Shown here: positions 1-8,893 of the stretch, in pieces | How the letters are laid out: each line of letters begins with the position of its first letter | Numbering within the stretch: the stretch's first letter is position 1 | NCBI RefSeq assembly: GCF_900172215.1 | Contig: NZ_FWFP01000001.1 | Coordinates: 1 to 64,000, forward strand | DNA length: 64,000 bases | Origin: Ruegeria meonggei | GTDB taxonomy: Bacteria; Pseudomonadota; Alphaproteobacteria; Rhodobacterales; Rhodobacteraceae | Direction of reading: 5' to 3' | Made by a program: the position numbers and the translations under genes | Notes under the pieces: generated by a model | Told to the model about the DNA's origin: nothing | The model's input: the letters and a program-made list of their open reading frames with translations, nothing else | Databases searched by the model: none

Positions 1-345
1 AGCGGCAACGGCAACGGCGGCAACAACGGCAGCGGTGGCAATAGCGGAAACGGCAACGGCGGCAACAATGGCGGCGGTGGCAACACCGGCAATGGCAACG
101 GCGGCAACAATGGCGGCGGTGGCAACACCGGCAACGGCAACGGCGGTAACAATGGTGGACCTGGAAACGGCAACGGTAACGCCGGAAACAGTGGCAATGG
201 CGGCGGCAATACCGGTGGCTCCGGCCCCGGAACTGGCAACGGCGGAAGCAATGGCGGTGGCAACACTGGTGGATCGGGTAGTACCGGTGGCGGTGGCAAC
301 GGCGGCGGAAACGCTGGTGGTCCGGGCAGCGGCGGCACGTTCTAA
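1..345 (+). CDS. C-terminal part of a Gly/Asn-repeat protein (5' partial)
   Basis: Frame 1 is open from the first base and ends with TAA at 343-345, giving the last 114 residues of a protein that begins before the window. The composition is almost only Gly, Asn, Ser and Thr, built on an imperfect repeat of the type GNGNGGNNGGGGNT; two near-identical copies are visible in the first 140 bases and the rest is more diverged. The chain ends Gly-Gly-Thr-Phe. No folded domain is visible. Such tails occur in surface or extracellular proteins, but the function cannot be read from this part. The other forward frame, which would give an Ala/Thr/Met repeat, is a by-product of the same DNA. A terminator follows at 411-436. 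Confidence 0.7.
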   Translation, partial: SGNGNGGNNGSGGNSGNGNGGNNGGGGNTGNGNGGNNGGGGNTGNGNGGNNGGPGNGNGNAGNSGNGGGNTGGSGPGTGNGGSNGGGNTGGSGSTGGGGNGGGNAGGPGSGGTF

Positions 346-410
346 ACGACCAACTCTTTTGGGTGGCTATGCCAGTGCCAGGTTTGGCACCTACCCAATC
401 TGCAAAGACA

Positions 411-436
411 AAGGGCGACTGTTAAGTCGCCCTTTT
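411..436 (+). terminator. Rho-independent terminator after the Gly/Asn-repeat gene
   Basis: AAGGGCGACT and AGTCGCCCTT pair perfectly (10 bp) around a 4-nt GTTA loop, followed by TT. It lies 65 bases after the stop codon and closes the first transcript. Confidence 0.8.
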
Positions 437-488
437 CAGGTAGTCTAGCCCAATTCGGACCCTTAAAAGCCTCGATCTGAGACGTTCG

Positions 489-1112
489 TCAGCTTCGTCC
501 GTAAATCCCAACCCACACGCTAGGCTTTCGCGGATTCTGCATCCGCAGGAACAAATACCGAGTAGCAGACCAGGGTTTGATCTGGTTGGTCAGGTTGTCC
601 AGAACCAAATCTCCGCCTGCTGACCGGTAGACCAAAACCGCATGAGAGTTTCGTTTTGTATCAAGAACAGTTGCGATCAGCAGTTTGCTGGGGTCGACAC
701 CCGCTCTGATCAGATCTCTTTTCTTCAACAAGGCAAAATCTTCGCAATCACCGCCTTGCGACGTAGGCAAAGCCCACCGCTCAGTTGTTCGGTACTGAGA
801 CTGATCCGTCACTGACCGCGTGGTCGCGTTAACCTGTCGATTGACCCGCTTAATAATCTGCATCTCTTGCCTGTTAGACAATGAAACCGACACTTTGTTT
901 GAGCAGGCCCAATTGTATTGACGGCACAACTGACGCGCGCCCGATGGCGGCGGCGATGCGTAGGCACTTGGGATAAACTTACCTTCGGTAGCAGTAGCTT
1001 CGGAACTAATGGCCATCGATGCCAAAACCAAAGCAAATACACCGATCGCGCGACCAAAAATCGTTGCCGACCGAGCCGTTACAGCTCTTAGGTCAATGCT
1101 AATTGAGTTCAT
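489..1112 (-). CDS. LapG-like periplasmic cysteine protease (transglutaminase-like, BTLCP family)
   Basis: Protein of 207 residues with an N-terminal signal peptide and a papain/transglutaminase-like fold. The visible triad is Cys123 in GDCEDFALLKK, His157 in NSHAVLVY and Asp172 in LVLDN; order and spacing match the bacterial transglutaminase-like cysteine proteinase family (Pfam BTLCP), to which the biofilm adhesin protease LapG belongs. Family members release surface adhesins by cutting them in the periplasm. I chose the ATG at 1112: GAGGG sits 6 bases before it, whereas it directly abuts the in-frame ATG at 1118. The gene converges with the Gly/Asn-repeat gene on the other strand. No LapD-type receptor or adhesin with a recognisable cleavage site is visible, so its substrate is unknown. 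Confidence 0.8.
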   Translation of the reverse strand: MNSISIDLRAVTARSATIFGRAIGVFALVLASMAISSEATATEGKFIPSAYASPPPSGARQLCRQYNWACSNKVSVSLSNRQEMQIIKRVNRQVNATTRSVTDQSQYRTTERWALPTSQGGDCEDFALLKKRDLIRAGVDPSKLLIATVLDTKRNSHAVLVYRSAGGDLVLDNLTNQIKPWSATRYLFLRMQNPRKPSVWVGIYGRS

Positions 1113-1469
1113 ACCCATCCCTCGATCTCGTTTTTATCCGTTCGATTGCGGACAACACGGACCGTATTCCGATGTGGTTAAATATCGATGGACGGTGTCG
1201 TTTCTGCAATCAATAGCGAAATTGCAATCGAAAAGAGGCAGAAATTCGTCCGTCAATATGTCCATTTCTGGCAAGAATTGAGAGGCGGCTGCCACAATCT
1301 ATGGGTGAAAGCATGAAATTCAACATTCACATCCAGCCGTAACCGACTGAAAAATATCAAGTTGGCTTAGTAAGCCAAAAACCGAGCAACCTGTCAGGTT
1401 ACCCGGCTCTACCATTGGCTGAAATCCGCCCACTCAACCCAAAGTAGGGCTCGAGTGGTCAGTTTGATT
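1113..1469. other. Intergenic region with two palindromes
   Basis: No convincing gene. The left part is the upstream region of the LapG-like gene. The right part contains the terminator of the alaS transcript (1377-1406) and, just beyond it, a perfect palindrome TTGGCTT-agt-AAGCCAA at 1362-1378. The segment AAGCCAA could alternatively pair with TTGGCT at 1415-1420, so the two hairpins are partly exclusive. Confidence 0.6.
1377..1406 (-). terminator. Terminator of the alaS-DUF1330 transcript
   Basis: Read on the minus strand, CCGGGTAACCT and AGGTTGCTCGG form an 11-bp stem with two G-U pairs and a GAC loop, followed directly by TTTTT. It lies 64 bases after the DUF1330 stop codon. Confidence 0.75.
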
Positions 1470-1757
1470 CTATTCGGTGATCTCTACAACCACCAATTCA
1501 CGCTCACTTGCGCCACGCGCGTGGTCCAGCGCCTGCTGGTACTCGGGGGATTCATAGCATTCGACCGCTGCGTCGACGGACGGAAAACGCGCGACGACAT
1601 TGCGGGGACGCTCTTTTCCCTCAAGCTGAACATAGCGCGCCGCGCGGGCGATGAACGCGCCGCCGTGCTTGGCAATCGCAGGGCCAGCCAACTCGGCATA
1701 CTTTGCGTAGGCTTCCGTATCCGTTACCGTCACATGGGCAATCCAAAGTGCTGCCAT
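1470..1757 (-). CDS. DUF1330 family protein
   Basis: Small cytoplasmic protein of 95 residues starting MAALWIAHV. It has the features of the DUF1330 family, a dimeric alpha-beta barrel related to the antibiotic-biosynthesis-monooxygenase fold: an opening beta strand, the segment AKYAELAGPAIAKHGG, and RPRNVVARFPSVDAAVECYESPEYQ near the end. No enzymatic activity can be assigned. The start is set by GGAGGAT three bases upstream of the ATG; this ribosome binding site lies inside the last codons of alaS, whose stop is one base away, so the gene is translated with alaS. A longer in-frame reading toward 1898 overlaps alaS and lacks support. Confidence 0.85.
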   Translation of the reverse strand: MAALWIAHVTVTDTEAYAKYAELAGPAIAKHGGAFIARAARYVQLEGKERPRNVVARFPSVDAAVECYESPEYQQALDHARGASERELVVVEITE

Positions 1758-1758
1758 T

Positions 1759-4428
1759 TTATCCTCCCAACACGTGTTCAGCGGCTTTGATCGCCGCTTC
1801 GGAATTAGTCGCGTCTCGACCGCCACCCTGAGCCATATCAGGACGACCACCACCGCCTTTACCGCCCAGCTCGACCACAGCGGCGCGAACCAAATCAACG
1901 GCAGATACCTTCCCGGTCAGATCAGATGTCACGCCCGCTGCAACAGCGGCCTTGCCGCCGGCATCCGCGATCAACAGAACTGCGCCCGATCCCAAACGGC
2001 TTTTGTGTTCGTCGATCAATGCGGGCAGGTCCTTGCCTGACACCCCGGTCAGGGCCTGCGCCAGAAAGGGGATGCCGTTAACGTCACGCGCCTCAGCTCC
2101 GCCCTGTCCCGATCCGCCAGCCATCGCCAAATCACGGCGCAGCTGTGCCACTTCGTTTTGCAGCGATTTGCGTTCATCCATCAGCGATTTGACACGGCTG
2201 ACCACGTCATCAGGCTGTGCCTTCAATTCGGTCGCGATCTGGCTCAGACGTTGGTCCTGCGTGGACAGGTGACGGAACGCCTCATCCCCGGTCAAAGCTT
2301 CGATGCGGCGCACGCCCGCGCTGCTGGCGCTGTCGCCCAGAACAACAAATGTCCCAATGTCGCCGGTCTGACGCACATGGGTGCCGCCGCAGAGTTCGAT
2401 CGACCAGGTCTCACCATCCTGGCCCTTACCAGTGGGCGCCTTGCCCATCGACACAACCCGGACCTCATCGCCATATTTCTCACCAAACAACGCCTGAGCG
2501 CCGAGCTCACGAGCATCATCCGGTGTCATAATGCGGGTCTCTACCGAGGAATTCTGGCGGATGAAGTCATTCACCTCACGCTCGACCTTCTGAATTTCTT
2601 CCGTGCTAAGCGCCTTGGAATGGCTAAAATCAAAGCGCAACCGGTCGGAGGCGTTCAGCGAGCCGCGCTGAGCGACATGATCTCCAAGCGTTTCACGCAG
2701 CGCTTCATGCAGCAGGTGCGTTGCCGAGTGGTTGGCCCGAATGGCCGTGCGGCGGGTATGATCAACCTCAAGCTCTACCGCGTCGCCCTTGGACAATGTA
2801 CCGTGATCGACTGTGACCTTATGGGCATAGACTTTGCCCTCGGCAAATTTTCGGGTGTCTTCGACCCGCGCAACATCATTGCGTTCGTCCAGGCGGCGAA
2901 TCTCACCGGTATCACCAATCTGACCGCCGGCCTCGGCATAGAACGGGGTCTGGTTCACGACGACCCAACCGCTTCCACCTGCTTCGATCTGATCGACCAG
3001 GGCGCCATCCACGACCACAGCCGCCACCTGCCCTTCGGCTTTTTCAGTGTCGTACCCCAGAAAATCCGTAGCTCCGGCTGTATCAAGCACGTCAAACCAA
3101 ACCACCAGGTCCGCAGCTTCACCCGATCCTGACCAGGCCGCGCGGGCTTTGGCCTTTTGTTCGGCCATGGCGGCGTCAAAACCGTCCGTGTCCACGATCC
3201 GGCCTTTTTCCCGCAGTGCATCTTGCGTCAAGTCCAACGGAAAGCCGTAGGTATCATAAAGTTTGAAGGCGGCATCCCCGTCCAGAGCCGCACCCTCGGG
3301 CAGGTTTGCAACCTCGTCATCCAACAGCTTCAACCCGCGATCCAAGGTCTGCTTGAACCGGGTTTCCTCTAACAGCAAGGTTTCCTCGATCAAAGCCTGT
3401 GCCTGACCCAGTTCGGAATACTGCGCGCCCATCAATTGCACCAACGTAGGGACCAGACGGTGCATGACCGGGTCCTTCGCGCCCAACAGATGCGCATGGC
3501 GCATTGCGCGCCGCATGATCCGGCGCAGAACATATCCGCGCCCATCGTTCGATGGCATCACCCCATCCGCAATCAGGAAAGACGTAGAACGCAGGTGATC
3601 CGCGATCACCCGGTGATGCACGTTTTGATCGCCATACGGATCGACATTGGTGGCATTTGCCGACGCTTCAATCAGCGTTTTGAACAGGTCGGTGTCATAG
3701 TTGTCATGGCTGCCCTGCAGCAGCGCGCCGATCCGTTCCAGCCCCATGCCGGTGTCGATCGACTGCATATCCAATTTGACCATCGAGCCATCTTCGAACT
3801 GTTCGTTCTGCATGAAAACGATGTTCCAGATCTCGATGAACCGGTCACCATCTTCCTCGGGTGAGCCCGGAGGCCCACCCCAGATGTGATCGCCATGGTC
3901 ATAGAATATCTCGGTACACGGGCCGCAGGGGCCTGTCGGGCCCATCTGCCAGAAATTGTCGCTGGTGGCGATGCGGATGATCCGGTCCTCGGGCACGCCA
4001 ACCTTCTTCCAGATCTCGAACGCCTCTTCATCAGTGTGATACACCGTGGCCAGCAACCGGTTCTTGTCGATCCCAAATTCTTTGGTGATCAACTCCCAGG
4101 CAAAGGGGATCGCCTCGGGCTTGAAGTAGTCGCCGAAGGAAAAATTCCCCAACATTTCAAAAAATGTGTGGTGCCGTGCAGTGTACCCAACGTTGTCCAG
4201 GTCGTTATGCTTGCCGCCTGCACGCACACATTTTTGTGCCGTCGTGGCACGCTGGTAGTCGCGGGTCTCAACCCCGGTGAACAGGTTCTTGAATTGCACC
4301 ATGCCCGAGTTCACGAACATCAGCGTCGGGTCGTTGCGCGGGACCAGAGGGCTGGACGCCACCACTTCGTGCCCCTGCTTGTCAAAGTAGTTCAGAAAAG
4401 TGGATCGGATATCGTTCAGCGTGGGCAT
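1759..4428 (-). CDS. alaS: Alanyl-tRNA synthetase
   Basis: 889 residues, the usual length for bacterial AlaRS. It charges tRNA-Ala with alanine and edits Ser/Gly-tRNA-Ala. The class II catalytic core lies at the N-terminus ([15 protein letters not shown], then [19 protein letters not shown]), the editing domain has the zinc-binding [11 protein letters not shown] and CGGTHV motifs, and the C-terminal DHHA1-type domain ends in a glycine-rich segment ([14 protein letters not shown]). Its last codons carry the ribosome binding site of the DUF1330 gene. It lies downstream of recA on the same strand, a common arrangement in alphaproteobacteria, but the recA terminator at 4557-4586 and a 212-base gap suggest its own promoter. 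Confidence 0.98.
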   Translation of the reverse strand: MPTLNDIRSTFLNYFDKQGHEVVASSPLVPRNDPTLMFVNSGMVQFKNLFTGVETRDYQRATTAQKCVRAGGKHNDLDNVGYTARHHTFFEMLGNFSFGDYFKPEAIPFAWELITKEFGIDKNRLLATVYHTDEEAFEIWKKVGVPEDRIIRIATSDNFWQMGPTGPCGPCTEIFYDHGDHIWGGPPGSPEEDGDRFIEIWNIVFMQNEQFEDGSMVKLDMQSIDTGMGLERIGALLQGSHDNYDTDLFKTLIEASANATNVDPYGDQNVHHRVIADHLRSTSFLIADGVMPSNDGRGYVLRRIMRRAMRHAHLLGAKDPVMHRLVPTLVQLMGAQYSELGQAQALIEETLLLEETRFKQTLDRGLKLLDDEVANLPEGAALDGDAAFKLYDTYGFPLDLTQDALREKGRIVDTDGFDAAMAEQKAKARAAWSGSGEAADLVVWFDVLDTAGATDFLGYDTEKAEGQVAAVVVDGALVDQIEAGGSGWVVVNQTPFYAEAGGQIGDTGEIRRLDERNDVARVEDTRKFAEGKVYAHKVTVDHGTLSKGDAVELEVDHTRRTAIRANHSATHLLHEALRETLGDHVAQRGSLNASDRLRFDFSHSKALSTEEIQKVEREVNDFIRQNSSVETRIMTPDDARELGAQALFGEKYGDEVRVVSMGKAPTGKGQDGETWSIELCGGTHVRQTGDIGTFVVLGDSASSAGVRRIEALTGDEAFRHLSTQDQRLSQIATELKAQPDDVVSRVKSLMDERKSLQNEVAQLRRDLAMAGGSGQGGAEARDVNGIPFLAQALTGVSGKDLPALIDEHKSRLGSGAVLLIADAGGKAAVAAGVTSDLTGKVSAVDLVRAAVVELGGKGGGGRPDMAQGGGRDATNSEAAIKAAEHVLGG

Positions 4429-4470
4429 GGGGCTCTCTCAGCGCGCAATAATCTTGTTCTGAGACGGGTT

Positions 4471-4490
4471 TATCCTTGTCCCCAAGGATA
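4471..4490 (-). promoter_or_regulatory. Inverted repeat in the alaS leader
   Basis: TATCCTTG-tccc-CAAGGATA, a perfect 8-bp inverted repeat with a 4-base loop, 43-62 bases upstream of the alaS start codon. It could be a leader hairpin or a protein site. Function unknown. Confidence 0.35.
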
Positions 4491-4556
4491 GTCCACAGGA
4501 TTGGCAACTCAGCAAAAGGATAGAATTAGGTGGGTCGTTCAAGGAAGGGCGGCCCA

Positions 4557-4586
4557 ACAAAAACAAGGCGGCCCGGATGGACCGCC
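4557..4586 (-). terminator. Terminator of recA
   Basis: On the minus strand GGCGGTCC-atcc-GGGCCGCC (8 bp, one G-U) is followed by TTGTTTTTG. It lies 54 bases after the recA stop and separates recA from alaS. Confidence 0.75.
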
Positions 4587-4640
4587 CTGCATTGATTTTT
4601 CTGGGCCCCCGCAAGTAACCACAGGGTTTGTAACTATGAG

Positions 4641-5708
4641 TTAGGCCTCAAGGATATCGTCATCCTCGGCCGCGCCTGGCGGCATGTCGAATTCCAACCC
4701 ATGTGCGGCGCGAATTTTGTCTTCGATCTCAAGCGCGGCTCGGCTGTTGTCACGAAGATACTGCTTGGCGTTCTCACGCCCCTGCCCGATCCGTTCGTCA
4801 CCGTAGCTGAACCACGACCCGGACTTCTCGACCACACCAGCCTTGACGCCCAGATCCAGAAGCTCACCCATCTTCGAGATGCCTTCGCCATACATGATGT
4901 CAAATTCAACCTGCTTGAACGGCGGCGCCACCTTGTTTTTGACGACCTTGACGCGGGTTTGGTTTCCAACCACCTCGTCACGATCCTTAATTGCGCCGAT
5001 GCGGCGAATGTCCAGACGGACCGAGCTGTAGAATTTCAGCGCGTTACCACCGGTTGTGGTTTCTGGGCTGCCAAACATCACACCAATCTTCATCCGAATC
5101 TGGTTGATGAAAACAACCATACATTTCGAACGGCTGATTGAGCCGGTCAGTTTACGCATCGCCTGGCTCATCAATCGGGCCTGCACACCGACACTACTGT
5201 CGCCCATGTCGCCTTCCAGCTCGGATTTGGGTGTCAGCGCCGCAACCGAGTCGACCACAACCATGTTCACCGCACCCGAGCGCACCAGCGTATCGGTAAT
5301 CTCAAGCGCTTGTTCACCTGTGTCGGGTTGCGAGATCAGAAGCTCATCCAGATCCACGCCCAGTTTACGTGCATATTGCGGGTCCAACGCGTGTTCCGCG
5401 TCCACAAAGGCACAGACACCACCGCGTTTTTGCTGCTCGGCAATGCAATGCAGGGTCAGCGTTGTCTTGCCCGAGCTCTCGGGGCCGTAAATCTCAACAA
5501 TCCGGCCCATCGGCAAGCCGCCGATCCCCAGCGCGATATCCAAGCCCAAAGACCCGGTCGAGCTGGCCTCGATATCCTGCTTGGAGTCTTCGCCCAGCTT
5601 CATGATCGAGCCCTTGCCGAACTGGCGTTCAATCTGGGCCAAGGCGCTGTCGAGCGCCTTTTGCTTATCTGCGTTTTTCTTGTCGCTCATCGTCAGAAGA
5701 TCCGCCAT
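4641..5708 (-). CDS. recA: Recombinase A
   Basis: 355 residues, normal length. RecA forms filaments on single-stranded DNA, promotes strand exchange and stimulates self-cleavage of LexA. Visible are the N-terminal polymerisation segment ([25 protein letters not shown]), the Walker A motif [32 protein letters not shown], the L2-region [26 protein letters not shown] and an acidic end (EDDDILEA). I place the start at the ATG of [11 protein letters not shown] because relatives begin this way; the open frame continues upstream through the SOS operator, which argues against a longer protein. MSDKKN six codons in is a possible alternative start. Regulated by LexA through the operator at 5764-5778. 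Confidence 0.98.
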   Translation of the reverse strand: MADLLTMSDKKNADKQKALDSALAQIERQFGKGSIMKLGEDSKQDIEASSTGSLGLDIALGIGGLPMGRIVEIYGPESSGKTTLTLHCIAEQQKRGGVCAFVDAEHALDPQYARKLGVDLDELLISQPDTGEQALEITDTLVRSGAVNMVVVDSVAALTPKSELEGDMGDSSVGVQARLMSQAMRKLTGSISRSKCMVVFINQIRMKIGVMFGSPETTTGGNALKFYSSVRLDIRRIGAIKDRDEVVGNQTRVKVVKNKVAPPFKQVEFDIMYGEGISKMGELLDLGVKAGVVEKSGSWFSYGDERIGQGRENAKQYLRDNSRAALEIEDKIRAAHGLEFDMPPGAAEDDDILEA

Positions 5709-5763
5709 TGTCCTGTCGCCTTCCCTTTTGTCACACCCTTGAACGGGCGGCAATCGCTGCTTT

Positions 5764-5778
5764 GTTCGCCTCTTGTTC
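5764..5778 (-). promoter_or_regulatory. LexA operator (alphaproteobacterial SOS box) of recA
   Basis: GTTC-GCCTCTT-GTTC, an exact match to the direct-repeat operator GTTCN7GTTC known for LexA in Rhodobacter and other alphaproteobacteria. It lies 56-70 bases upstream of the recA start and directly downstream of the proposed -10 box, where a repressor would block transcription. Confidence 0.85.
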
Positions 5779-5807
5779 CTTATGGGACCAAAAAGAGAAC
5801 ATTTCAA
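5779..5807 (-). promoter_or_regulatory. Putative sigma-70 promoter of recA
   Basis: Minus strand: TTGAAA (-35) at 5802-5807, a 17-base spacer, CATAAG (-10) at 5779-5784. Four of six -10 bases match the consensus. The LexA operator begins one base downstream. Confidence 0.55.
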
Positions 5808-5900
5808 CTAAAACTTACAATACTTACTGTTGGGCAATTGTGTTAAAGAGTCGTTTACGCCAAGCTGCACCTGTAAAAAAGTTCGCCGAGGGGCTGATAA

Positions 5901-6494
5901 ATGCTTGTTTTTTATAAGGAACGCCTTGCGTTTCTTGCCGTTCCCAAGACAGGCAGCACGGCCTACCACTCGGCCCTGCGCGACCGGGCTGACTTTGTGG
6001 TTACAGGTCCGCCGGATCTGAAACATGCCCCCGTGCGGCGATATGATCGGTTTTTTCAAAACATCTTTCGCAAAATGCACGACACCGAAATGGAAATCAT
6101 GGCTGTGGTGCGCGAGCCCATCGACTGGCTGGGCAGTTGGTATCGATTCCGCAGCAGGCCAGATCGGATCGGGCATCCGCATTCCACCCACGATCTGAGC
6201 TTTGACGAATTCGTTCAGGCCTATATGCAAAATCCACGCCCGGACTTCGCGGATGTCGGCAGCCAAAGCCAGTTTTTCCGTACCCGCAGCAATGGCGCCG
6301 GCGCGAGCCATGTCTTCAAATACGAAAACCAGGACAAGATACTGGCATTCCTGCAGGACCGGCTGAACATGCAGATCGATCTCCAGCAGGAAAACGTCTC
6401 ACCCCAGCGGGACCTGTCGCTGACACCCCGGACCGAGCGGGCCTTTCGCAAACGTCACGCAGCAGAGTTTACCTGCCACGACGCGGCGCTTTAG
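5901..6494 (+). CDS. Sulfotransferase-like protein
   Basis: 197 residues. PKTGSTA at residues 15-21 fits the 5'-phosphosulfate-binding loop of sulfotransferases, and VVREPIDWLGSWYRFR around Arg71 and Ser79 fits the 3'-phosphate-binding motif; both bind PAPS. The protein is shorter than most Golgi-type or bacterial sulfotransferases, has no signal peptide and no membrane segment, and is therefore cytoplasmic. The acceptor is unknown. A ribosome binding site (GAGGGG) is 8 bases before the ATG. The gene diverges from recA and converges with cckA, whose stop codon is only 3 bases away, so it is a single-gene unit between conserved housekeeping genes. A secreted sulfatase is also present in the window (25 kb), but nothing links the two directly. 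Confidence 0.7.
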   Translation: MLVFYKERLAFLAVPKTGSTAYHSALRDRADFVVTGPPDLKHAPVRRYDRFFQNIFRKMHDTEMEIMAVVREPIDWLGSWYRFRSRPDRIGHPHSTHDLSFDEFVQAYMQNPRPDFADVGSQSQFFRTRSNGAGASHVFKYENQDKILAFLQDRLNMQIDLQQENVSPQRDLSLTPRTERAFRKRHAAEFTCHDAAL

Positions 6495-6497
6495 CTG

Positions 6498-8789
6498 TCA
6501 ATTTAGCTGCTGAAAGACCGCCTCAGTCAGTTGGTTCAGCGAAAAGGGTTTCGGCAAAAAGGTCGAGTTTACAACTTGCGGCCCGGAGTCACCGAAGGCG
6601 CCTTCGGTGTATCCGGACATGAAGATCACCCGGACATCGGGCCGCGTCTCCATCGCTTTGCGCACCCAGGTTGGGCCGTCCATACCGGGCATGACCACAT
6701 CCGTGACAAACGCGTCCACGTTCAGCTCCCCGTCCTCAAGCAGGCGCAACGCCTCTTCTGCCGATTCCGCCTCGAGCACGGTATACCCTTTTAGCCGTAG
6801 GGCACGTGTCGCAAAGGCCCGCACAGGCGCTTCGTCTTCAACCAGCAAAACAACACCCTCGCCCTGACGGGCGCTTGGAATTTCCGCCGCAGCCACTTCT
6901 GTGGGTGCGGGTTCCTGAGGAGCTGTGGACACCGGCAGATACACTGTGAATTCGGTTCCGTGACCCTGCAAGCTGTCAACAAAAATAAAGCCGCCAGTCT
7001 GCTTGACGATACCATAGACAGTCGACAGGCCCAGCCCTGTGCCCTCGCCAGTTCTTTTGGTGGTGTAGAAGGGCTCAAACACCTTTTGCAGCTTGTCTGC
7101 AGGGATACCAACTCCGCTGTCGATCACCTTTACGGTCACGTATTCTCCGGGCTGAACCGTTGCGCGGTCGCGCGATATGGGTTGGGCCAAGATCACCACC
7201 TCAGTCTCGATCCGCACTTCGCCACCATCCGGCATAGCGTCCCGCGCGTTAACGACGAGGTTCATGAACACCTGCTCCAACTGTCGCTTGTCCGCGCGCA
7301 CCGGTTTGAGCACCGGATCGTGGCTGAGGATCAGGCGCACTTTCTCGCCTACCAGCCGGTTCAACAGATGGATCAAGTCAGAAATCGTGTCCCGCAGGTC
7401 CAACACCTCTGGCCGCAATGTTTGTTTGCGCGAGAAGGCCAGCAACTGGCTGACCAAAGCAGCCGCCCGGTTGGCATTCTGATTGATTTGCACCAGGTCA
7501 CCGTAATTTGGGTCGTTCTGATCGTGCCGCAGCAACAACAGATCACAGTGACCGGAAATCGCCGTTAGCAGGTTGTTGAAATCATGCGCAACACCGCCCG
7601 CCAGTTGCCCGACTGCTTGCATTTTCTGTCCCTGAACGAACTGTGCCTCAAGTGTCTTCAGCTCAGTCGCATCATTCAGAACGGCAATCAGAGTTGTCTG
7701 CCCGTGGTTGATCACCCGGTTCAGCGTGACCTGCACGAACACTTCCTTGTCCTGACGCGTCAGGCGCAGAAACTCGGACCGCATCGCAGGTTCGCCCGCT
7801 GCGGTACGCTGCAGCCAGTCCAGAATGGGGTATCCCAACCCCTCCATGATCTGATCGAGATTGGTTTCTCCCGGCTGAATGTCCCCGATCAGTTTGGCGG
7901 CCAGCCGGTTGGCCTCGACGATGCTGCCTTCGGGGGACACACACATGATCGGAACGGGCAGATCGGCAAATGACGCGCCGCTTGCGCTTGGCCCTGAAAC
8001 AGCCAACGGAAGAACAAGCAGGTCCCGCATAGTGCCCGAGCGGCTGATCTCACTCACCACGGCCGATACTTGCTCGGTCGCGGTTTGGGCCTGAAGAAAC
8101 GCACTTTCGCCACCGGGTTCGGTCTGAAACACCTCTTTCAGGTTGTCTGGCCTGAACCCCAAAAGATTCTCGGCTGCGGCGTTCACCCGCAGGATCGCTC
8201 CATTTCGGCCCTCGGTCACGACAGGAAAGGCGACATCATCCCACTGTCCGGGGGTGTCCATGTGAAACCACCAGCAAAACAGGCCGTTTCCAACGCTAAA
8301 TACTGTAACTGGAACAGTGGACCCAACGGTCACGATATCTTCGCGCGCCTTGCCGTAAATCTCGGCCAACGATTGCAGACGCAGCAAAATGGCGGGCGGG
8401 TTCGCAAACAGTGTTTTCAGACATTGCTCAAGGCGAAGACCCGGACGCGTGTGAAGTTGTGTTCGTGCCTGCCCATTGCAGGCCAGAACATCCCCCTGCG
8501 CAGTTGCGATCAGAGAGGGGAACAAATCTTGCTCAGTAAATACGGCCATGGACCTAACGGACTGGCGTGACGAAAAATCGGAGATCTGGCCCCGTAGCAC
8601 CACCAGAAACGCCGTGGCCAGCAGAGAAATACCTGCGACCAGAAGCCCCGTGTTCCAGGCCTGCGGTAAGATCTTTGCAACGGGCGTCAAACTGAGAATC
8701 ATCCCCAGCGCAACAAGGGCGGCAAATCGTAAACCAGATGGTGCTTTTTTATAGGAGGGATCAATAGCAATTTCTGCGGTGTCAGACAT
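6498..8789 (-). CDS. cckA: Cell-cycle hybrid histidine kinase CckA
   Basis: 763 residues in the CckA arrangement: two N-terminal membrane segments (about residues 20-67), PAS-like regions, a HisKA box with His402 in GGVAHDFNNLLTAISGH, an HATPase domain (NLVVNARDAMP, GTGLGLSTVYGIV) and a C-terminal receiver with phosphoacceptor Asp697 in TDVVMPGMDG and a Lys in LPKPF. CckA passes phosphate through ChpT to CtrA; in Rhodobacterales this controls motility, gene transfer agents and related functions. The start is the ATG at 8789; the TTG two codons upstream is less likely. A CtrA-type box lies 47-61 bases upstream. ChpT and CtrA are not in the window. Confidence 0.93.
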   Translation of the reverse strand: MSDTAEIAIDPSYKKAPSGLRFAALVALGMILSLTPVAKILPQAWNTGLLVAGISLLATAFLVVLRGQISDFSSRQSVRSMAVFTEQDLFPSLIATAQGDVLACNGQARTQLHTRPGLRLEQCLKTLFANPPAILLRLQSLAEIYGKAREDIVTVGSTVPVTVFSVGNGLFCWWFHMDTPGQWDDVAFPVVTEGRNGAILRVNAAAENLLGFRPDNLKEVFQTEPGGESAFLQAQTATEQVSAVVSEISRSGTMRDLLVLPLAVSGPSASGASFADLPVPIMCVSPEGSIVEANRLAAKLIGDIQPGETNLDQIMEGLGYPILDWLQRTAAGEPAMRSEFLRLTRQDKEVFVQVTLNRVINHGQTTLIAVLNDATELKTLEAQFVQGQKMQAVGQLAGGVAHDFNNLLTAISGHCDLLLLRHDQNDPNYGDLVQINQNANRAAALVSQLLAFSRKQTLRPEVLDLRDTISDLIHLLNRLVGEKVRLILSHDPVLKPVRADKRQLEQVFMNLVVNARDAMPDGGEVRIETEVVILAQPISRDRATVQPGEYVTVKVIDSGVGIPADKLQKVFEPFYTTKRTGEGTGLGLSTVYGIVKQTGGFIFVDSLQGHGTEFTVYLPVSTAPQEPAPTEVAAAEIPSARQGEGVVLLVEDEAPVRAFATRALRLKGYTVLEAESAEEALRLLEDGELNVDAFVTDVVMPGMDGPTWVRKAMETRPDVRVIFMSGYTEGAFGDSGPQVVNSTFLPKPFSLNQLTEAVFQQLN

Positions 8790-8835
8790 AAACAACTCAA
8801 ATTAGTGGGCTTTTCTCAAATGAGCCCAAACAAGG

Positions 8836-8850
8836 TTAATGCCAGCTTAA
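8836..8850 (-). promoter_or_regulatory. Putative CtrA box upstream of cckA
   Basis: TTAA-TGCCAGC-TTAA, an exact match to the full-site consensus TTAAN7TTAA, in the 104-base gap upstream of cckA. It suggests feedback of CtrA on its own kinase. Inferred from sequence only. Confidence 0.55.
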
Positions 8851-8893
8851 AAAAAGCTAAACACTCTCCTTAAAGTTGCTACGACTTGACGCG

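Noticed and set aside
35..448. Ala/Thr/Met-rich open frame in the repeat region
   Set aside because: It is the shifted reading of the Gly/Asn repeat; the Gly/Asn frame is open from the window edge and ends just before the terminator.
2158..3132. Long open frame antisense to alaS
   Set aside because: Pure shadow of a strongly conserved gene; no ribosome binding site or family features.
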